The notes beneath the pieces were generated by a model. It was given only the letters and a program-made list of their open reading frames with translations, was not told where the DNA came from and did not search any database. Below, in pieces: positions 52,214 to 62,106 of a stretch of 64,000 nucleotides of DNA. Positions within the stretch are counted from its first letter, which is position 1, and each line of letters begins with the position of its first letter. The translations under genes and the position numbers were made by a program. Where the stretch lies: the NCBI GenBank assembly GCA_031420365.1, contig JANOMP010000241.1, positions 11,877-75,876 of the forward strand. Reading direction: 5' to 3'. Source of the DNA: Leadbetterella sp031420365. GTDB taxonomy: Bacteria; Bacteroidota; Bacteroidia; Cytophagales; Spirosomataceae.

Positions 52214-52552
52214 ATGTCAAATAATTTTTCTAAAATTCTAAAGTATTTTTTCACTTTATTATTTCTATTTTTTGCTGCTGTTCAATACAATGATCCAGAT
52301 CCAATAGTTTGGATACCTACTTATTTATTACCCATTTTATTGCTTTGGAAAAAAGGTAAAAGAGATAGAATAATGTATTTGGCGGTTGGCCTAATTTATT
52401 TGCTTTGGGCGGCCAATCAGTTTCCAGTAGAGTGGGAGGGTGTTAGGCTAAATGCCATGGGAATGAAAACCATAAATATAGAGTTAGGCAGAGAATCTCT
52501 AGGTTTAGTTATTACGGGAATTTTAGTCTGGATTATTGGTTTATTAAAATAG
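52214..52552 (+). CDS. TMEM220-like small membrane protein
   Basis: A 112-residue protein of the transmembrane-220 family, found in bacteria and animals without known function. I start at ATG 52214 (MSNNFSKILKYFFTLLFLFF) because the earlier part of the frame (from 52100) is AT-rich and unlike the family. About four spans are seen. The family marks are the FFAAVQYNDPDPIVWIPTYL loop and the C-terminal GRESLGLVITGILVWI, with the short VEWEGVRLNA region between. It lies alone before uvrC. Confidence 0.8.
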   Translation: MSNNFSKILKYFFTLLFLFFAAVQYNDPDPIVWIPTYLLPILLLWKKGKRDRIMYLAVGLIYLLWAANQFPVEWEGVRLNAMGMKTINIELGRESLGLVITGILVWIIGLLK

Positions 52553-52653
52553 AAACTCAATTATTTTATAATTAATCATTATAAAGATTTAATTAAAAGT
52601 ATAAAAATCGTGTTTTAGCCTATTTATATTTTTTTTAGTTTTCTCAGGATTTC

Positions 52654-54468
52654 ATGTCAGAAATAAAATTCGATTATAAATCTTTACTTCCTTTATTGCC
52701 TAACGAGCCTGGCATTTATAAATATTATGATGAATGTTCCGAAATAATTTATGTAGGAAAGGCAAAAAATCTTAAAAATAGAATCAGTAGCTATTTTTAT
52801 AATTTCGATAAAGCTGATAAAAAAACAAGAAAACTAATCACAAATATTTATCGCTTAGAATATACCGTTGTTCCTACTGAATATGACGCTCTTTTATTAG
52901 AAAATACCTTAATTAAGGAGCATCAACCTAAATACAATATTCTATTAAGAGACGATAAAACATATCCTTATGTCTGCATCACCAATGAAAGATTTCCTAG
53001 AGTAATCACTACTAGGAGAATAGAGGATAGACAAAAAGGGAAAATGTATGGCCCATATGTAAATGCAAAAGCAATGTATGCCTTATTAGATATGTTTACT
53101 AGTTTGTTTACCATTCGAACTTGTAAATATAATTTGTCTGAAGTGAATGTAATTGCAAAAAAAATTAAGATTTGCTTAGAATATCATATCGGAAATTGCA
53201 AAGGACCTTGTGAAGGATTGCAAGATGAATTGGAATATCAAAATGAAATAAATCAAATCCATCAAATCTTAAAAGGGAATATTGGCCCAGCGAAACGATA
53301 TTTTGAGGACAAAATGACTGTTTCAGCTAGAAATCTGGCATTTGAAGATGCACATAATTATAAGTTAAAACTTGATTTCTTGTCAAATTATCAGTCGAAA
53401 GCAACGGTAGTAACACCTAGTATTCATGATGCTGATGTCTTTAGTATTCAATCTGATGATTCCGCAGCTTATGTAAATTATCTTAAAGTCATAAATGGTA
53501 CCATTGTTCGAACACAAACATTAGAAGTAAAAAAGAGATTAGAAGAAACTGACGAAGAGATTTTGGGAATTGTAATTTTTGATTTACGAAATACTTATGA
53601 GAGTGATGCCAAAGAAATAATTTCCAATGTTAATCCAGAAATTGATTTTAAGGCACAGATTGTCATTCCACAAATAGGTGATAAAAAGAAATTAATCGAA
53701 ATGTCACTTAGAAATGTAATGTATTTTAGACATGAGAAAGCCGAAAGAGATGCAGCCGCCGCTAGTGGAACTTCCAATAAAAGAGATAGGGTTTTAATAA
53801 AGCTGAAACAAGATTTGCAATTAAAAACACTACCAAGGCACATCGAATGTTTTGATAATTCCAATATTCAAGGTACGAACCCTGTATCGGCTATGGTTTG
53901 TTTTATGAATGGGCAGCCTTCTACCAAGGATTACCGACATTATATTCCAAAAACGGTAGTTGGCCCAGATGATTTTGCTACCATGAACGAAGTGGTAGCA
54001 AGAAGATACACGAGGCTAATCGAAGAAAAAGCCGATTTTCCAGATTTAATAATTATTGATGGAGGAAAAGGCCAGCTTTCGGCGGCCTGTGATGCTTTAA
54101 AATCTTTAGGAATTTATGGAAAAATACCAATAATTGGTATTGCTAAACGATTAGAAGAAATTTATTTCCCTGAAGATTCGCTTCCAATTTATATTGACAA
54201 AAAATCTGAATCTTTGAAACTGATTCAACGCTGCAGAGATGAAGCCCATCGTTTTGGTATAACACATCATAGAAATAGAAGATCCAAGAGTTTTTTAATT
54301 AGTAGTTTAGAGTCGGCAACCGGAATTGGAAAAATTACTGCAACTAAAGTTCTCACACATTTTAAAAGCATTGCTAACGCCAAAAATGCTCCATTTGAGG
54401 AATTGGTTGGAGTTTTAGGAAAAGATAAAGCCAGAAGAATTAAAGAGTTTTTGGATAATGAAAGTTGA
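52654..54468 (+). CDS. uvrC: Excinuclease ABC subunit C
   Basis: A 604-residue nuclease making both cuts in nucleotide-excision repair. The N-terminal GIY-YIG domain reads EPGIYKYYDECSEIIYVGKA; CKGPCEGL follows in the Cys-rich stretch; the UVR domain (about 200-235) binds UvrB. The RNase H-like half has ECFDNSNIQGTNPVSAMVCF and ADFPDLIIIDGGKGQLSAAC with the catalytic Asp residues, and the C-terminus (SLESATGIGKITATKVLTHF) is a helix-hairpin-helix. A strong terminator follows at 54491-54523. Length is normal for the family. Confidence 0.96.
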   Translation: MSEIKFDYKSLLPLLPNEPGIYKYYDECSEIIYVGKAKNLKNRISSYFYNFDKADKKTRKLITNIYRLEYTVVPTEYDALLLENTLIKEHQPKYNILLRDDKTYPYVCITNERFPRVITTRRIEDRQKGKMYGPYVNAKAMYALLDMFTSLFTIRTCKYNLSEVNVIAKKIKICLEYHIGNCKGPCEGLQDELEYQNEINQIHQILKGNIGPAKRYFEDKMTVSARNLAFEDAHNYKLKLDFLSNYQSKATVVTPSIHDADVFSIQSDDSAAYVNYLKVINGTIVRTQTLEVKKRLEETDEEILGIVIFDLRNTYESDAKEIISNVNPEIDFKAQIVIPQIGDKKKLIEMSLRNVMYFRHEKAERDAAAASGTSNKRDRVLIKLKQDLQLKTLPRHIECFDNSNIQGTNPVSAMVCFMNGQPSTKDYRHYIPKTVVGPDDFATMNEVVARRYTRLIEEKADFPDLIIIDGGKGQLSAACDALKSLGIYGKIPIIGIAKRLEEIYFPEDSLPIYIDKKSESLKLIQRCRDEAHRFGITHHRNRRSKSFLISSLESATGIGKITATKVLTHFKSIANAKNAPFEELVGVLGKDKARRIKEFLDNES

Positions 54469-54490
54469 ATTTTCAAAAATACTGAATAAA

Positions 54491-54523
54491 AAAAGACCTT
54501 TAACTTCAGTTAAAGGTCTTTTT
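54491..54523. terminator. Bidirectional terminator between uvrC and aconitase
   Basis: A perfect 12-bp stem AGACCTTTAACT (54494-54505) with AGTTAAAGGTCT (54508-54519), flanked by A on the left and T on the right, so it can stop transcription from both convergent genes. Confidence 0.85.
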
Positions 54524-54539
54524 TTGTATTATTTAGAAT

Positions 54540-56813
54540 TTACTTTCCTGCTTGCTCTGCAATAATATTTAATGCGGCACCCGCTTTAAACCATCCAATT
54601 TGAGCTTTATTATACGTATGATTTACAACGATTTCGTCTTTAGAACCATTCGTATGGTTAGCAATAATAGTTAAAGGTTTACCAGGAGCAAAACTCGTTA
54701 ACCCAATGATGTCAAACGAATCATCTTCCATAATTTTGTCATAATCTGAAGGATTTGCAAAAGTTAAGCCTAACATCCCTTGTTTTTTCAAGTTTGTTTC
54801 ATGAATTCTAGCAAAAGACTTAACTAGAATCGCCCTTACACCCAAATGACGAGGCTCCATAGCTGCATGCTCTCTAGAAGAACCCTCTCCATAGTTTTCA
54901 TCACCAACTACAATCGTACCGATTCCGGCGGCTTTATATTTTCTTTGGGTTGATGGTACTTCACCAAAACTGCCATCTAATTGATTTTTGACTTTATTAG
55001 TAGCCTCACCAAATGCGTTTACAGCCCCAATCAGGAGGTTATTGGAAATGTTGTCTAAATGTCCTCTAAATTTTAACCAAGGTCCGGCCATTGAAATATG
55101 ATCTGTTGTACATTTTCCTTTTGCTTTTATCAGTAATTTTAATCCTTTAAGGTCAGTACCTTCCCATTTAGCAAACGGAGCTAGTAATTGTAGTCTGTCA
55201 GATTTTAAGCTAACTTTTACTTTTACATTTTTACCACTTCTGGCTGGTTTCTGATAGCCAGCATCTAAAACATCGAAACCTAATGGCGGTAACTCGATAC
55301 CCAATGGTGGATCCAATTTAACTTGTTCTCCTCTTTCATTGGTTAATGTATCTTTGGCAGGGTTAAATGTTAAATCTCCAGCAATAGCTAATGCAGTAAC
55401 AACTTCTGGTGAAGCTACAAAAGCATGAGTATTTGGATTACCATCTGCTCTTTTAGCAAAATTTCTGTTGAAAGAAGTAATAATTGAATTTCTCTCCGCT
55501 TTTTCTGCACCATGTCTTGCCCATTGTCCAATACAGGGTCCACAAGCGTTTGCCAAAACAACACCACCAATTTTGTCAAAAGTTTTCAAAAGCCCGTCTC
55601 TTTCTGCAGTGTATCTAACAAGCTCAGATCCTGGGGTAATAGTAAATTCAGATTTTGCTCTTAAAAACTTAGTTCCGGCTTGAGCTGCGATTGAAGCAGC
55701 TCTGGTTAAATCCTCATAAGACGAATTAGTACAAGAGCCTATTAGGCCTACTTCTAATTTGGATGGCCAATTGTTTTTTCTAACTGCGGCAGCAAATTTA
55801 GATAATGGCCAAGCTAAATCAGGAGTAAATGGACCATTAATTCTAGGTTCCAATTTAGATAGGTTTATCTCTATTACCTGATCATAGTATTTAGATGGAT
55901 TATCGATACAGTCTTGGTCAGGTCTTAAAAATTCTTTGATTTTTCCGGCAGCTATGGCTACATTTCTTCTTCCAGTTGCTGTTAAATATTTAGCAATTTT
56001 CTTATCAAAACCAAAAACTGAAGTTGTTGCTCCAATTTCCGCTCCCATGTTACAAATTGTTCCTTTGCCTGTTGCAGAAAGTTTATCAGCTCCAGTACCA
56101 AAATATTCAACAATAGCTCCTGTGCCACCTTTTACTGTAAGTATACCTGCAACTTCTAAAATAATATCTTTAGCTGAAGCCCACCCTTTAAGTGTTCCTG
56201 TTAATTTTACACCAATCAACTTAGGCATTTTTAATTCCCAAGCCAAACCTGCCATCACATCACACGCATCAGCACCTCCTACACCAATGGCCACCATTCC
56301 CAAGCCTCCGGCATTTGGAGTATGAGAGTCAGTGCCTATCATCATTCCACCTGGAAATGCATAATTTTCTAATACCACTTGATGGATTATACCTGCACCA
56401 GGCTTCCAAAAACCAATTCCATATTTGTTTGAAACGGAAGACAAGAAATCGTAAACTTCTTTATTTGATTCGTTTGCAATTTTTAAATCTTCTACTGCAC
56501 CAATTTTTGCTTGAATAAGGTGGTCACAATGTACAGTGGAAGGAACAGCTACTTTTTCTCTTTGAGCTTGCATAAATTGTAAAAGAGCCATTTGGGCCGT
56601 TGCATCTTGCATTGCAACTCTATCTGGAGCAAAATCTACATAATCAGAACCGCGTTCCAAAGGTTTTTCTGGTATTGCATCCCAAAGATGGTTATATAAT
56701 ATTTTTTCTGCTAAAGTCATTGGACGACCCAATAACTTCTTTGCTGCTTCTACTCTTTCGGGCATACGAGCATAAACTGCCTTAATCATGTCTAAATCAA
56801 ATACTTTCATCAA
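54540..56813 (-). CDS. acnA: Aconitate hydratase
   Basis: A 757-residue iron-sulfur enzyme of the citric acid cycle interconverting citrate and isocitrate. The 4Fe-4S cysteines are in GLIGSCTNSSYEDL and VLANACGPCIGQWARHG (two Cys). GGMMIGTDSHTPNAGGLGMV and GEGSSREHAAMEPRHLGVRA are substrate-binding motifs, the latter in the swivel domain. The length and the SREHAAMEPR stretch place it with the mitochondrial-type aconitases rather than AcnB. A candidate -7 box TAATTTTG lies at 56858-56851 on the minus strand, 38 bp before the ATG. Confidence 0.95.
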   Translation of the reverse strand: MMKVFDLDMIKAVYARMPERVEAAKKLLGRPMTLAEKILYNHLWDAIPEKPLERGSDYVDFAPDRVAMQDATAQMALLQFMQAQREKVAVPSTVHCDHLIQAKIGAVEDLKIANESNKEVYDFLSSVSNKYGIGFWKPGAGIIHQVVLENYAFPGGMMIGTDSHTPNAGGLGMVAIGVGGADACDVMAGLAWELKMPKLIGVKLTGTLKGWASAKDIILEVAGILTVKGGTGAIVEYFGTGADKLSATGKGTICNMGAEIGATTSVFGFDKKIAKYLTATGRRNVAIAAGKIKEFLRPDQDCIDNPSKYYDQVIEINLSKLEPRINGPFTPDLAWPLSKFAAAVRKNNWPSKLEVGLIGSCTNSSYEDLTRAASIAAQAGTKFLRAKSEFTITPGSELVRYTAERDGLLKTFDKIGGVVLANACGPCIGQWARHGAEKAERNSIITSFNRNFAKRADGNPNTHAFVASPEVVTALAIAGDLTFNPAKDTLTNERGEQVKLDPPLGIELPPLGFDVLDAGYQKPARSGKNVKVKVSLKSDRLQLLAPFAKWEGTDLKGLKLLIKAKGKCTTDHISMAGPWLKFRGHLDNISNNLLIGAVNAFGEATNKVKNQLDGSFGEVPSTQRKYKAAGIGTIVVGDENYGEGSSREHAAMEPRHLGVRAILVKSFARIHETNLKKQGMLGLTFANPSDYDKIMEDDSFDIIGLTSFAPGKPLTIIANHTNGSKDEIVVNHTYNKAQIGWFKAGAALNIIAEQAGK

Positions 56814-57231
56814 CTTCTTTAATATGGTTTAAAAATATGCTTAAGTCCTCCAAAATTACGAATTGATTTTTAAAAAAAATTAGGATTTTTTCAATTTAAT
56901 TGATTTTTAGAAGAAATATTCATTTTTTTGTCATTAAAATATTGAAAGATAATATCTTATGAAAATGACGTATCGGATTAAAAATATAAATTAAATTTCT
57001 ATTAGAAAGAAACACGCAAAAAAATAGGCCATATTTTTGTTGATTTATGAAAATTATAGAAATGTAAAATAGTAATATTTCAAGAAAATAGCTTTAAATT
57101 TTTAGCATTTTTTTAAAAATTTGTCTTACGGATTTATTTATTAAAATGCTTTTTATAAAAAAATTTTCAGTTTGTAGGTTTAATGTACTTACTTTGTTTC
57201 AAAATTCAAAACTGTTCCCTTCTAATTTCAT
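56814..57231. other. Divergent regulatory gap between acnA and topA
   Basis: A 418-bp AT-rich stretch. For acnA it has TAATTTTG (56858-56851). Toward topA it has TTTG (57171-57174) and TACTTTG (57190-57196), spaced only 15 bp, and TATTTTTG (57032-57039) further upstream. These are incomplete matches. No gene or strong hairpin is seen. Confidence 0.4.
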
Positions 57232-59706
57232 ATGTCAAAAAATCTAGTTATTGTAGAATCCCCAGCTAAAGCAAAAACAATTGAAGGCTATTTGGGATCC
57301 GATTTTATCGTAAAATCCAGCTATGGTCACATCCGAGATTTGCCTGATAAAGAGCTTGGAGTAAACGTTGATAATGAATTTGAACCCACATATCAGATAT
57401 CAAGTGATAAAGTTAAAGTGGTAAATGAACTTAAAAAGTTAGCAAAAGACAAAGAGGTTTGGTTAGCCACTGATGATGACCGGGAAGGAGAAGCTATTTC
57501 TTGGCATTTAAAGGAAGCATTAGGTTTAGATAATCAAACGAAAAGAATTGTTTTTAGAGAAATTACCGAAAATGCAATTAATAAGGCAATTTTAAATCCA
57601 CGAGTAATTGATTTTGATTTAGTTAATGCACAACAGGCTAGAAGAATATTAGATAGATTGGTAGGTTTTCAGCTTTCGCCAGTTTTGTGGAAAAAAATTC
57701 GAGCAGGTGCAGACAGGAAAAATTTGTCTGCTGGTAGGGTTCAATCTGTAACAGTGAGAATTGTTGTTGAAAGAGAAAGAGAAATAGAACAGTTTGATTC
57801 AAAATCGAGCTTTAAAATTGTGGCTCATTTTCTGGTAGATAAAAATAAAATTTTAACCGCTGAGCTTTCTAAAAATTTCGAATTAGAAAATGAAGCACAG
57901 GCATTTCTGGAAGATTGTAAAAAAGCACTTTATAATATCAATAGTCTAGAAGTAAAACCTAGTTCTAAAACTCCTTCTGCACCTTTTACAACTTCTACAC
58001 TCCAACAGGAAGCAGGCAGAAAATTAGGTTTTTCGGTTTTACAAACCATGACTTTGGCTCAAAGACTTTACGAATCGGGTAAAATTACCTACATGCGAAC
58101 CGACTCAGTCAGTTTGTCTCAAGAAGCAATTAATAATGCAAAAAGTCAAATTCTAAATGCTTATGGAGAAAATTATTCTAAACCTAGAGTTTTTAAAACC
58201 AAAGATAAAGCTGCTCAAGAGGCCCATGAGGCCATAAGACCCACAGATTTTTCTACAAAAGAAGTGGACGGAGAAAGGAATGAGAAAAGGTTATATGAAC
58301 TAATTTGGAAACGTTCTATTGCCTCACAAATGGCTGATGCGATAATTGAAAGAACAATTGCTAAAATAGGAATATCAACTAGGCAAGAAGAATTGACAGC
58401 CACAGGTGAGGTAATAAAATTTGAAGGTTTTTTGAAGGTTTATTTAGAATCGACTGACGACGAAGATGAGGATAACAAAGACATGCTTCCTCCATTGACA
58501 AAAGGTCAGCTTTTAAATCTTACAGAAATGAAAGCCACTGAGCGTTTTTCTCGACCACCAGCAAGATATACAGAAGCAAGTCTGGTAAAGAAACTAGAGG
58601 AATTAGGAATTGGTAGGCCTTCAACATACGCCCCTACAATTTCAACAATTATAAAACGAGAATATGTAGTAAAGGAAGATAGAGATGGTCAAAAAAGAAG
58701 TTTTAAAGAATATCTCCTCAAAAATGGTCAAGTTAATCATACTGTTGGCTCAGAGACTTTTGGTTCGGAAAAGGCAAAGCTATTTCCAACAAATCTAGGA
58801 ATAATAGTAAACGATTATCTAGTTGAAAATTTTGGTGAAGTACTTAATTATAAATTCACTGCCAAAGTTGAAAGTGAATTTGATGATGTTGCAGAAGGAA
58901 AAGTGCCTTGGCAGACTATGATTAAGAATTTCTATGATGATTTTAGTGTAAAGATTCTAGAAGCAACTGGTGCTGAAGGGGCCAAAGCTGCTAACTCTTA
59001 TGAATTGGGAGTTGATCCAGAAACAGGAAAGAAAATTTTTGCTAAAATAGGCAAGTTTGGGCCTTATCTTCAAGTCGGAGAAGCCACAGATGACGATAAG
59101 CCTACTTTTGTGTCAATAAAAAAGGGAACATTGATTTCCAATTTGAATTTTGATGAAGCTTTGTCAATTTTAAAAGGTCCAAAATTGCCTTTAGAGTTGG
59201 GTCTTCATGATGGGAATCCAATTGTGGTTAACGAAGGAAGATATGGTCCTTATATTTTGTACAATGGGAAATATACGAATTTAGAAAAGGGGGAGGATCC
59301 TTTGTTAATGACCAAAGAGCGAGCGATTGAAATTATTGAAACCAAAAAATTGTCGGTAGATGGGGAGTTGCCAAGAGAAATGGCAGAGTTTGAGGGTTTG
59401 CCAGTAGTGATAAATAAAGGTAGATTTGGACCATATATAAAACATGGTGCTACGTATTATAATATACCAAAAACTGAAGATCCATTAACTATTGATGATG
59501 CAAAAGTTGTTCAAATGATAATCGAAGCAAAGCAAGTTGCAGCGAATAAAATTATACGAGAATATCCAGAAAATGATAAAGTAAAGGTTTTGAATGGTAG
59601 ATATGGGCCCTATATTCAGATGGGGAAAAGAAATGTAAAAATTCCGAAAGGTACAGTTCCGGAGGAGCTTACCCTAGAAGATTGTTTAAAGCTTGGGGAA
59701 ACCTAA
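57232..59706 (+). CDS. topA: DNA topoisomerase I (type IA)
   Basis: An 824-residue enzyme relaxing negative supercoils. The TOPRIM domain reads NLVIVESPAKAKTIEGYLGS and WLATDDDREGEAISWHL. The catalytic tyrosine is in ESGKITYMRTDSVSLS. The C-terminal quarter contains four Topo_C repeats (GKFGPYLQVGE, GRYGPYILYNGKYTNL, GRFGPYIKHGATYYNI, GRYGPYIQMGKRNVKI). There are no Cys4 zinc fingers like those at the end of E. coli TopA. A terminator follows at 59733-59760. Confidence 0.96.
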   Translation: MSKNLVIVESPAKAKTIEGYLGSDFIVKSSYGHIRDLPDKELGVNVDNEFEPTYQISSDKVKVVNELKKLAKDKEVWLATDDDREGEAISWHLKEALGLDNQTKRIVFREITENAINKAILNPRVIDFDLVNAQQARRILDRLVGFQLSPVLWKKIRAGADRKNLSAGRVQSVTVRIVVEREREIEQFDSKSSFKIVAHFLVDKNKILTAELSKNFELENEAQAFLEDCKKALYNINSLEVKPSSKTPSAPFTTSTLQQEAGRKLGFSVLQTMTLAQRLYESGKITYMRTDSVSLSQEAINNAKSQILNAYGENYSKPRVFKTKDKAAQEAHEAIRPTDFSTKEVDGERNEKRLYELIWKRSIASQMADAIIERTIAKIGISTRQEELTATGEVIKFEGFLKVYLESTDDEDEDNKDMLPPLTKGQLLNLTEMKATERFSRPPARYTEASLVKKLEELGIGRPSTYAPTISTIIKREYVVKEDRDGQKRSFKEYLLKNGQVNHTVGSETFGSEKAKLFPTNLGIIVNDYLVENFGEVLNYKFTAKVESEFDDVAEGKVPWQTMIKNFYDDFSVKILEATGAEGAKAANSYELGVDPETGKKIFAKIGKFGPYLQVGEATDDDKPTFVSIKKGTLISNLNFDEALSILKGPKLPLELGLHDGNPIVVNEGRYGPYILYNGKYTNLEKGEDPLLMTKERAIEIIETKKLSVDGELPREMAEFEGLPVVINKGRFGPYIKHGATYYNIPKTEDPLTIDDAKVVQMIIEAKQVAANKIIREYPENDKVKVLNGRYGPYIQMGKRNVKIPKGTVPEELTLEDCLKLGET

Positions 59707-59732
59707 AACTATTTTAAAGCAAATTTTTTATC

Positions 59733-59760
59733 AAAAAGCACCTTATTGGGTGCTTTTTTT
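59733..59760 (+). terminator. Intrinsic terminator of topA
   Basis: Stem AAAAAGCACC (59733-59742) with GGTGCTTTTT (59749-59758), loop of six bases, ending in a run of T, 27 bp after the topA stop. Confidence 0.85.
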
Positions 59761-59798
59761 GTAATTATATATTAGTTTTAAACAATAATTTGCTGCAA

Positions 59799-60494
59799 GT
59801 GAAAAAAATAGTTGTGCTTTCTGGGGCTGGAATTAGTGCCGAAAGTGGTTTGAAAACCTTTAGAGATATGGGAGGCCTTTGGGAATCATTTTCCATTGAA
59901 GAGGTAGCTACACCAGAGGGTTGGAAAAAAGATCCTGAACTGGTATTAGATTTTTATAATAAAAGAAGAGCTCAAGCAGCATCTGCGATTCCAAATGCTG
60001 GACATTTTGCTCTAAACTATCTCCAGAAGTATTTTGAAGTTCAAATTATTACTCAAAATGTTGATAATTTGCATGAAAAAGCAGGTTCTGAAAATGTAAT
60101 GCATTTACATGGGGAGCTTTCAAAAGTAAGAAGTGAAAACAAGGAAGATTTAATTTATGAAATAGGAGGAAAGGAAATAAAATTAGGAGACAAAGCAGAG
60201 GATAATGCACAGTTAAGGCCTCATATTGTTTGGTTTGGTGAACAAGTACCTTTAATTGACAAAGCAGCTGATATTTGCTCTAAATCAGAAATTTTTATTG
60301 TAGTCGGGACTAGTCTACAAGTCTATCCAGCTGCCGGTTTGGTAGGATATGTTGCAAAAAATGTTCCTATTTTTGTTGTAAATCCTTACAAGACAGATCT
60401 TTGTATTAGTAACTCAAATATAGAATTTATTCAAGAACCCGCATCAATAAGTTTACCTAAATTAGTGCAGAAATTAATTGTAAAGTATGCATAA
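59799..60494 (+). CDS. cobB: Zinc-less Sir2-family NAD-dependent deacylase
   Basis: A sirtuin of about 231 residues starting at GTG 59799 (KKIVVLSGAGISAESG begins at once); a TTG three codons earlier is less likely. NAD motifs are GAGISAESGLKTFRDMGGLW, TQNVDNLHEKAG and VGTSLQVYPAAG; catalytic His104 is in MHLHGEL. Tyr53 and Arg56 (DFYNKRR) match the Y-x-x-R pair of CobB/SIRT5 that accepts succinyl and malonyl groups. The two Cys pairs that bind structural zinc in most sirtuins are absent: after HGEL the region has no Cys-x2-Cys. Zinc-less forms are known in this phylum. Confidence 0.9.
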   Translation: MKKIVVLSGAGISAESGLKTFRDMGGLWESFSIEEVATPEGWKKDPELVLDFYNKRRAQAASAIPNAGHFALNYLQKYFEVQIITQNVDNLHEKAGSENVMHLHGELSKVRSENKEDLIYEIGGKEIKLGDKAEDNAQLRPHIVWFGEQVPLIDKAADICSKSEIFIVVGTSLQVYPAAGLVGYVAKNVPIFVVNPYKTDLCISNSNIEFIQEPASISLPKLVQKLIVKYA

Positions 60495-60523
60495 AAAAAG
60501 AAGCTCCGGTATTGGAACTTCTT
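60493..60523 (-). terminator. Intrinsic terminator of prs-rplY
   Basis: Minus strand stem AAGAAGTTCC with GGAGCTTCTT (one wobble pair, six-base loop), followed by seven T. It lies about 30 bp after the rplY stop and next to the cobB stop. Confidence 0.75.
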
Positions 60524-60550
60524 AATCTATTAGCTAAAAATAAAATACGA

Positions 60551-61123
60551 TTATTTTTCGGCAGTAAGCGTGCCTCTAAGTGCTCTTGGAATCGTAACAC
60601 TCGCCACTGGATTTGCTTCTGAATCCAATATAGTAATGCCTTCAATACTAATTTCACTTACTTTTAATGCTTTGCCAAGACCTAAATTAGTGATATCGAG
60701 ATTTACAAATTCAGGAATAGCAGAAGCTGGTCCTTTAACTCTTAATTTTCTCAATGTTTGGGCTAATTTACCCCCCTGTTTTGCACCAATTGCAATTCCA
60801 GTTAATTTGATTGGAATTGATGTGGTGATAATTTTAGAAGGAGTAATTTCTAATAAGTCAACGTGTATTAAAGTATCGTTAACCGGATGGAATTGATTAT
60901 CTTGGAGAATAGCTCTGTATTCTTTTCCTTCGATGTTCAATAAAATTTCGAATGCGTCAGACGTAAAAATTAACGGTCTGAACAGGTAGGCGGGAGCATA
61001 AAATGAAACTTGTTCTTCTCCGCCATACAGAATACCAGGAACCATACCAGAGGCACGAAGTTCTTGAGCAGACTGACGACCGAGATTCGCTCTTTTATAC
61101 CCTACAATCTCAGTTACTTTCAT
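60551..61123 (-). CDS. rplY: 50S ribosomal protein L25/general stress protein Ctc
   Basis: A 190-residue ribosomal protein of the long CTC form. The N-terminal L25 domain (about 1-92) binds 5S rRNA: KVTEIVGYKRANLGRQSAQE, GMVPGILYGGEEQV and HPVNDTLIHVDLLEITP. The C-terminal TL5/CTC beta domain (about 95-190) has IPIKLTGIAIGAKQGGKLAQ and ILDSEANPVASVTIPR. It starts 2 bp after prs, with which it is co-transcribed, the usual pairing in Bacteroidota, and ends at the terminator at 60493-60523. Confidence 0.95.
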   Translation of the reverse strand: MKVTEIVGYKRANLGRQSAQELRASGMVPGILYGGEEQVSFYAPAYLFRPLIFTSDAFEILLNIEGKEYRAILQDNQFHPVNDTLIHVDLLEITPSKIITTSIPIKLTGIAIGAKQGGKLAQTLRKLRVKGPASAIPEFVNLDITNLGLGKALKVSEISIEGITILDSEANPVASVTIPRALRGTLTAEK

Positions 61124-61125
61124 AA

Positions 61126-62076
61126 TTAAAATGTAATTTGATGTTGATAATTTATAAATAATGTACTAATAGATCCATTGTCTCTAATTCGGCCGATTGC
61201 TTTTGCAAATAATTCAGCCACTGAAATAACCTTTATTTTTGAATTGTCTTGTCTCAGTGGAATAGTATCTGAAACTATGACTTCATCAAAAACTGAATTA
61301 TTGATGTTTTCGTGTGCTTTGTGAGATAAAACTGCATGGGTACAAATTGCCCTCACAGATTTAGCCCCTTTTTCCATAATTAATTCCGCCGCTTTACAAA
61401 TTGTGCCACCAGTATCAATCATGTCATCAACTAAAACTACGTTTGCATCTTTAACATCTCCAATAAGTTGCATTCCTGAAATTTCATTGGCTTTTTTCCT
61501 TTGTTTATCGCAGATTACAATATCCGCTTCAAAATAGCTTGCGAATTTTCGTACTCTTGAAACTCCTCCTACATCTGGAGAAGCAAAAATGAGATTTTCA
61601 ATATTTTTAGTTTTCAAGTAAGGCACAAAAACCGAAGTACCCTCAAGGTGATCAACCGGAATATCGAAAAATCCTTGAATTTGACCCGCATGTAAGTCCA
61701 TTGTCATGATTCTATCAGCACCAGCAGCAACTAACATATTTGCAACTAACTTAGCTCCAACCGCTACTCGAGGCCTGTCTTTTCTATCTTGACGGGCATA
61801 TCCATAGTAGGGTATAACCGCAACAACATAATGAGCAGAAGCTCTTCTTGCAGCATCTATCATTAAAAGCAACTCCATTAAATTATCAGAAGTTGGGAAA
61901 GTGCTTTGAAGTAAAAAAACATCACAACCTCTGACTGATTCATCAAAATTTACAGAGATCTCACTATCAGCAAATCGTTGAATAGAAACTTTTCCCAGTT
62001 CTTTACCATAAAAATATGCAACTTTGTTTGCCAGATATCTCGAATTTAAACCAGAAAAAATTTTAACTTCAGCCAT
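61126..62076 (-). CDS. prs: Ribose-phosphate pyrophosphokinase
   Basis: A 316-residue enzyme making PRPP from ribose 5-phosphate and ATP, for nucleotide, His and Trp synthesis. I start at ATG 62076 (MAEVKIFSGLNSRYLANKVA); an in-frame ATG at 62109 would add 11 residues but overlaps the -7 box at 62107-62114. Motifs: QRFADSEISVNFDESVRG, YYGYARQDRKDRPRVAVG, FASPDVGGVSRVRKF and the PRPP loop VVLVDDMIDTGGTICKAA. Confidence 0.95.
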   Translation of the reverse strand: MAEVKIFSGLNSRYLANKVAYFYGKELGKVSIQRFADSEISVNFDESVRGCDVFLLQSTFPTSDNLMELLLMIDAARRASAHYVVAVIPYYGYARQDRKDRPRVAVGAKLVANMLVAAGADRIMTMDLHAGQIQGFFDIPVDHLEGTSVFVPYLKTKNIENLIFASPDVGGVSRVRKFASYFEADIVICDKQRKKANEISGMQLIGDVKDANVVLVDDMIDTGGTICKAAELIMEKGAKSVRAICTHAVLSHKAHENINNSVFDEVIVSDTIPLRQDNSKIKVISVAELFAKAIGRIRDNGSISTLFINYQHQITF

Positions 62077-62106
62077 TTCTTGATCTTTTGTTTCAGAAAA
62101 GTTCCG

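Noticed and set aside
55936..56325. Open frame of 129 codons opposite aconitase
   Set aside because: Shadow of a strongly conserved gene; no family resemblance.
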